The position numbers and the translations under genes were made by a program. A DNA stretch of 64,000 bases from Parvularcula sp039818345 (lineage in GTDB: Bacteria; Pseudomonadota; Alphaproteobacteria; Caulobacterales; Parvularculaceae): contig JBCBUC010000018.1 in assembly GCA_039818345.1 (NCBI GenBank), forward strand, positions 14,911 through 78,910. The letters run 5' to 3'. The notes under the pieces are model-generated. The model worked only from the letters and a program-made list of their open reading frames with translations. It searched no databases and was not told the origin of the DNA. Of this stretch, positions 62,379 to 64,000 are shown piece by piece; the stretch's first letter is position 1; each line of letters opens with the position of its first letter.

Positions 62379-62824
62379 CCCGCCTCCGCCTGAAAGGCTC
62401 TGCCCGCCAGCGGGCTTGGGACCGGCTCCGTAAGGGGCCGGTAAAAGACGCCCAAACCCTAGCAAATGAGGTCGACAGCGGTCGGGCGGGAATAGCGGCT
62501 TGGGTGAAGGTTCTCCGAGATCACGGATATTTCGCCGCGGATGTGGATCAAATCGTCTTGCTGCAGAACACTGGGCCAATTGCACCGGCAGTGAGCGTAA
62601 AAGAGGGGCGCCTCCAAGATTGGAACGTTAATCCACCGATGGATCCATCTCGCTTGAAAGCGGTCATTAATCGCTTTGACGAAGGTCCTAAGGCGTGGCT
62701 CGATCGCCACGGCTTTCATCCTAACGGCATTAGCCGCTTTTACCAGATGATCGATGGAAAAAGGGCTATTAGCGATGAGATCGCGAGCGCCGTGGAGGCA
62801 GACGAGGCTGGCGGGGTTAACTAA
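62375..62824 (+). CDS. phage protein, unknown, rightward
   Basis: A 149-residue helical protein with repeated basic patches (RLRLKGSARQRAWDRLRKGP) and a C-terminus resembling a small regulatory domain (GISRFYQMIDGKRAISDEIASAVEADEAG). Coupled to the upstream gene. Its stop meets the small membrane gene on the other strand. Confidence 0.65.
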   Translation: MTRLRLKGSARQRAWDRLRKGPVKDAQTLANEVDSGRAGIAAWVKVLRDHGYFAADVDQIVLLQNTGPIAPAVSVKEGRLQDWNVNPPMDPSRLKAVINRFDEGPKAWLDRHGFHPNGISRFYQMIDGKRAISDEIASAVEADEAGGVN

Positions 62825-62963
62825 GTTTCCCAAAAAACTTCGACAAAAGATGGCCCGCGATAATCCCGGTCGTGCTGATCGCGAATACCACCGCAAAAAA
62901 TGCCACGACCACCGCGATGGATATCGCCGTGACAGCAGCCAGACTTAGCAGAAACTCAGTCAT
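62817..62963 (-). CDS. 48-residue membrane protein
   Basis: ATG at 62963 with GGAA 7 bases upstream. One long hydrophobic segment covers about residues 5-30 (SLAAVTAISIAVVVAFFAVV) with a basic C-terminus (LLSKFFGKLS). It converges with the rightward gene by 8 bases. Holin-like profile; function not proven. Confidence 0.55.
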   Translation of the reverse strand: MTEFLLSLAAVTAISIAVVVAFFAVVFAISTTGIIAGHLLSKFFGKLS

Positions 62964-63133
62964 GGCCCGTTCCAAAAATTAACAATTGAATTTTCTGCAG
63001 GCTCCGCTCCCACTGACGCCGCGGTGTTACCCGGGGTCCGGGGGCGACGTCTCATGCTCGTGTCTCACGACAGTAGCTGCGCGGCCTCGTCCGCGAGTAG
63101 GAAGGATCAACCGGGTTAATGATCAATGAACGA

Positions 63134-63703
63134 TCACCCGGCTTTCCGCAAAAGAGCGGTAGGAACTTCTACTTTACGCAGTACCCCAAGTATTTCACCC
63201 TCGACGTCGGTGACTTCATCGCGGATAGAAACCACTTTCCCAGCCCAACCCGCCATAGCGGGGTGGTCGACATTCACTTCCTCACCCTCGCGGAACTCGT
63301 GGTACGTCTGCATAAAGCGTTCTGTGTCCGGAGCGGTATACTCGCTCATCGGGTAGCGGCGTTTAATATCGAGAACCACCTCATCGGGCCATGCCCGGGG
63401 CCAACCCTCAAGTCCATCGACGCGATCGATCAGCTGAAGCTTCCACATCATCGCCCAAAAATCACTAATCGACGGTCCGCGTACCCATAAATAGCCCCCA
63501 AGTAGGGATTTCACCCGTGGCTCTTTAGGCTCCCTTTTTGCGCGCGCTACCTTACTCCGGTGACGGTATTCAATGCGCACCGGATGAAGGCTTTCTAAAC
63601 CTAAATGAGCCAGCAACCGATCCCGGCTCATCGCTTCGTCAGCTCGAAGTTTCACCAAATACCATGGTGACGGCGCTGTGTGTACGGATTGTTCGGTTAT
63701 CAC
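63134..63703 (-). CDS. phage NusG/RfaH-like transcription antiterminator
   Basis: A 189-residue protein. WYLVKLRADEAMSRDRLLAH and LLGGYLWVRG follow the NusG N-terminal domain (the WYLV and GYLFV elements), and EGEEVNVDHPAMAGWAGKVVSI is a KOW motif. The GTG at 63703 is chosen because GGAGA lies 7 bases upstream; a TTG farther up has no site. It lies promoter-proximal on the same strand as the virion operon, which it probably keeps from terminating. A GGTGCCTACCC box lies directly before its ribosome site. Confidence 0.85.
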   Translation of the reverse strand: MITEQSVHTAPSPWYLVKLRADEAMSRDRLLAHLGLESLHPVRIEYRHRSKVARAKREPKEPRVKSLLGGYLWVRGPSISDFWAMMWKLQLIDRVDGLEGWPRAWPDEVVLDIKRRYPMSEYTAPDTERFMQTYHEFREGEEVNVDHPAMAGWAGKVVSIRDEVTDVEGEILGVLRKVEVPTALLRKAG

Positions 63704-63714
63704 GGTGTTTCTCC

Positions 63715-63813
63715 GGTGCCTACCCTGCAATTTTCCTGTAAAAGACTGTGGTTAAAGGGAAATCTGGAACGGTGCCTAGGGTGCCTAGTTGGCCCCCTTC
63801 CAGGGTAGGCACC
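63715..63813. promoter_or_regulatory. cluster of GGTGCCTA boxes upstream of the NusG-like gene
   Basis: GGTGCCTACCC at 63715-63725, GGTGCCTAGGGTGCCTAG at 63771-63788, and GGGTAGGCACC (inverted) at 63803-63813. The same box recurs in the inverted-repeat arms beyond. Repeats of one motif in both orientations suggest a binding array or RNA recognition site. Confidence 0.6.
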
Positions 63814-64000
63814 ATTTCTGCCAAGGATAACAAAGGCTTAAGGGGTCGGTGCCTAGGTGCCTACCCAAAATGCCCAAAACTATATAGAGAAAAAATATAT
63901 AGTGTGATATTATCCAATATTTTTTCCACGCATTATTATTAGAAAAAGGGTAGGCACCTAGGCACCGACCCCTTAAGCCTTTGTTATCCTTGGCAGAAAT
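63814..64000. repeat. perfect 53-bp inverted repeat with AT-rich 81-bp loop
   Basis: The left arm 63814-63866 is exactly the reverse complement of 63948-64000; the right arm runs off the window, so the repeat may be longer. Each arm ends in GGTGCCTAGGTGCCTACCC. The loop is AT-rich and contains its own dyad CTATATA (63880) / TATATAG (63896). It may be an origin, a site for the NusG-like protein, a phage end, or a fold-back assembly join. Confidence 0.8.

Noticed and set aside
62964..63133. Terminator or small RNA between the membrane peptide and NusG-like genes
   Set aside because: GC-rich short dyads such as CCCGGGGTCCGGGGG occur, but no stem with T run or clear conserved shape can be supported.
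41140..64000. Gene transfer agent instead of phage
   Set aside because: Capsid, portal, adaptor and nozzle are podovirus/SU10-like, not the siphovirus-like RcGTA set, and tRNA and regulatory genes are present.
63715..64000. CRISPR array
   Set aside because: The repeats are short boxes in both orientations and a single long palindrome, without regular spacers.

Overview
The window joins a stretch of alphaproteobacterial chromosome (about 1-34,700) to the left part of a tailed-phage genome or prophage (about 34,800-64,000). The host assignment rests on the adjacent recN-ligA pair, a SCP2-type thiolase, DUF4197, DUF2256 and acyl-CoA genes typical of that class, and a VPxPA-type C-terminal sorting signal of the kind seen in marine alphaproteobacteria. 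The genus cannot be told from the sequence alone.

Host layout. 1-4662: a Tat-exported molybdenum hydroxylase (small 2Fe-2S subunit, large subunit, diheme cytochrome c) with its maturation genes (xdhC-like, mocA-like). 4664-10088: DUF1295 membrane reductase, carotenoid oxygenase, thiolase, DUF4197 lipoprotein and a voltage-gated potassium channel. 10146-14877: UDP-glucose dehydrogenase and a complete dTDP-L-rhamnose operon (rmlC-B-D-A). 14963-24526: saccharopine-dehydrogenase-like enzyme, ligA, recN, M28 peptidase, DUF2256, a short-chain dehydrogenase and gamma-glutamyltransferase. 24784-26960: a decayed and an intact protein with the same C-terminal anchor signal, then an SRAP (YedK/HMCES) DNA-damage protein. 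27012-34443: tRNA-Val, tesB, a valine degradation cluster (mmsB, 3-hydroxyisobutyryl-CoA hydrolase, acyl-CoA dehydrogenase, mmsA) and gcdH. tRNA-Thr(GGT) at 34627-34701 is the last clearly cellular gene.

Phage layout. 34.8-37.6 kb: a chain of very small overlapping genes, a tRNA-Trp(CCA), a second tRNA-like gene with an abnormal anticodon arm, and a resolvase-like protein with altered catalytic residues. A divergent promoter region (37.62-37.74 kb) separates these from five small rightward genes (37.7-39.0 kb) with strong ribosome sites. A ribbon-helix-helix repressor faces a near-consensus promoter at 39.27 kb. 39.6-41.9 kb: a DNA-binding metallophosphatase and a lysis module in which the M15 endolysin appears to be reached by a -1 frameshift. 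42.0-45.4 kb: a DUF1501/DUF1800 protein pair, normally a cellular exported pair, inside the virion gene block. 45.4-61.9 kb: a leftward podovirus-like virion operon (terminase, portal, scaffold, SU10-type capsid, adaptor, tail fibre, nozzle, internal/ejection proteins). 62.0-63.7 kb: two unknown rightward genes, a small membrane protein and a NusG-like antiterminator. The window ends in a perfect 53-bp inverted repeat around an AT-rich loop.

No integrase, replication gene or phage polymerase is visible, so the phage continues past 64,000 or is incomplete. Most notable: the phage DUF1501/DUF1800 pair, the A AAA AAG slippery site before the endolysin, and the inverted repeat with GGTGCCTA boxes beside the NusG-like gene.
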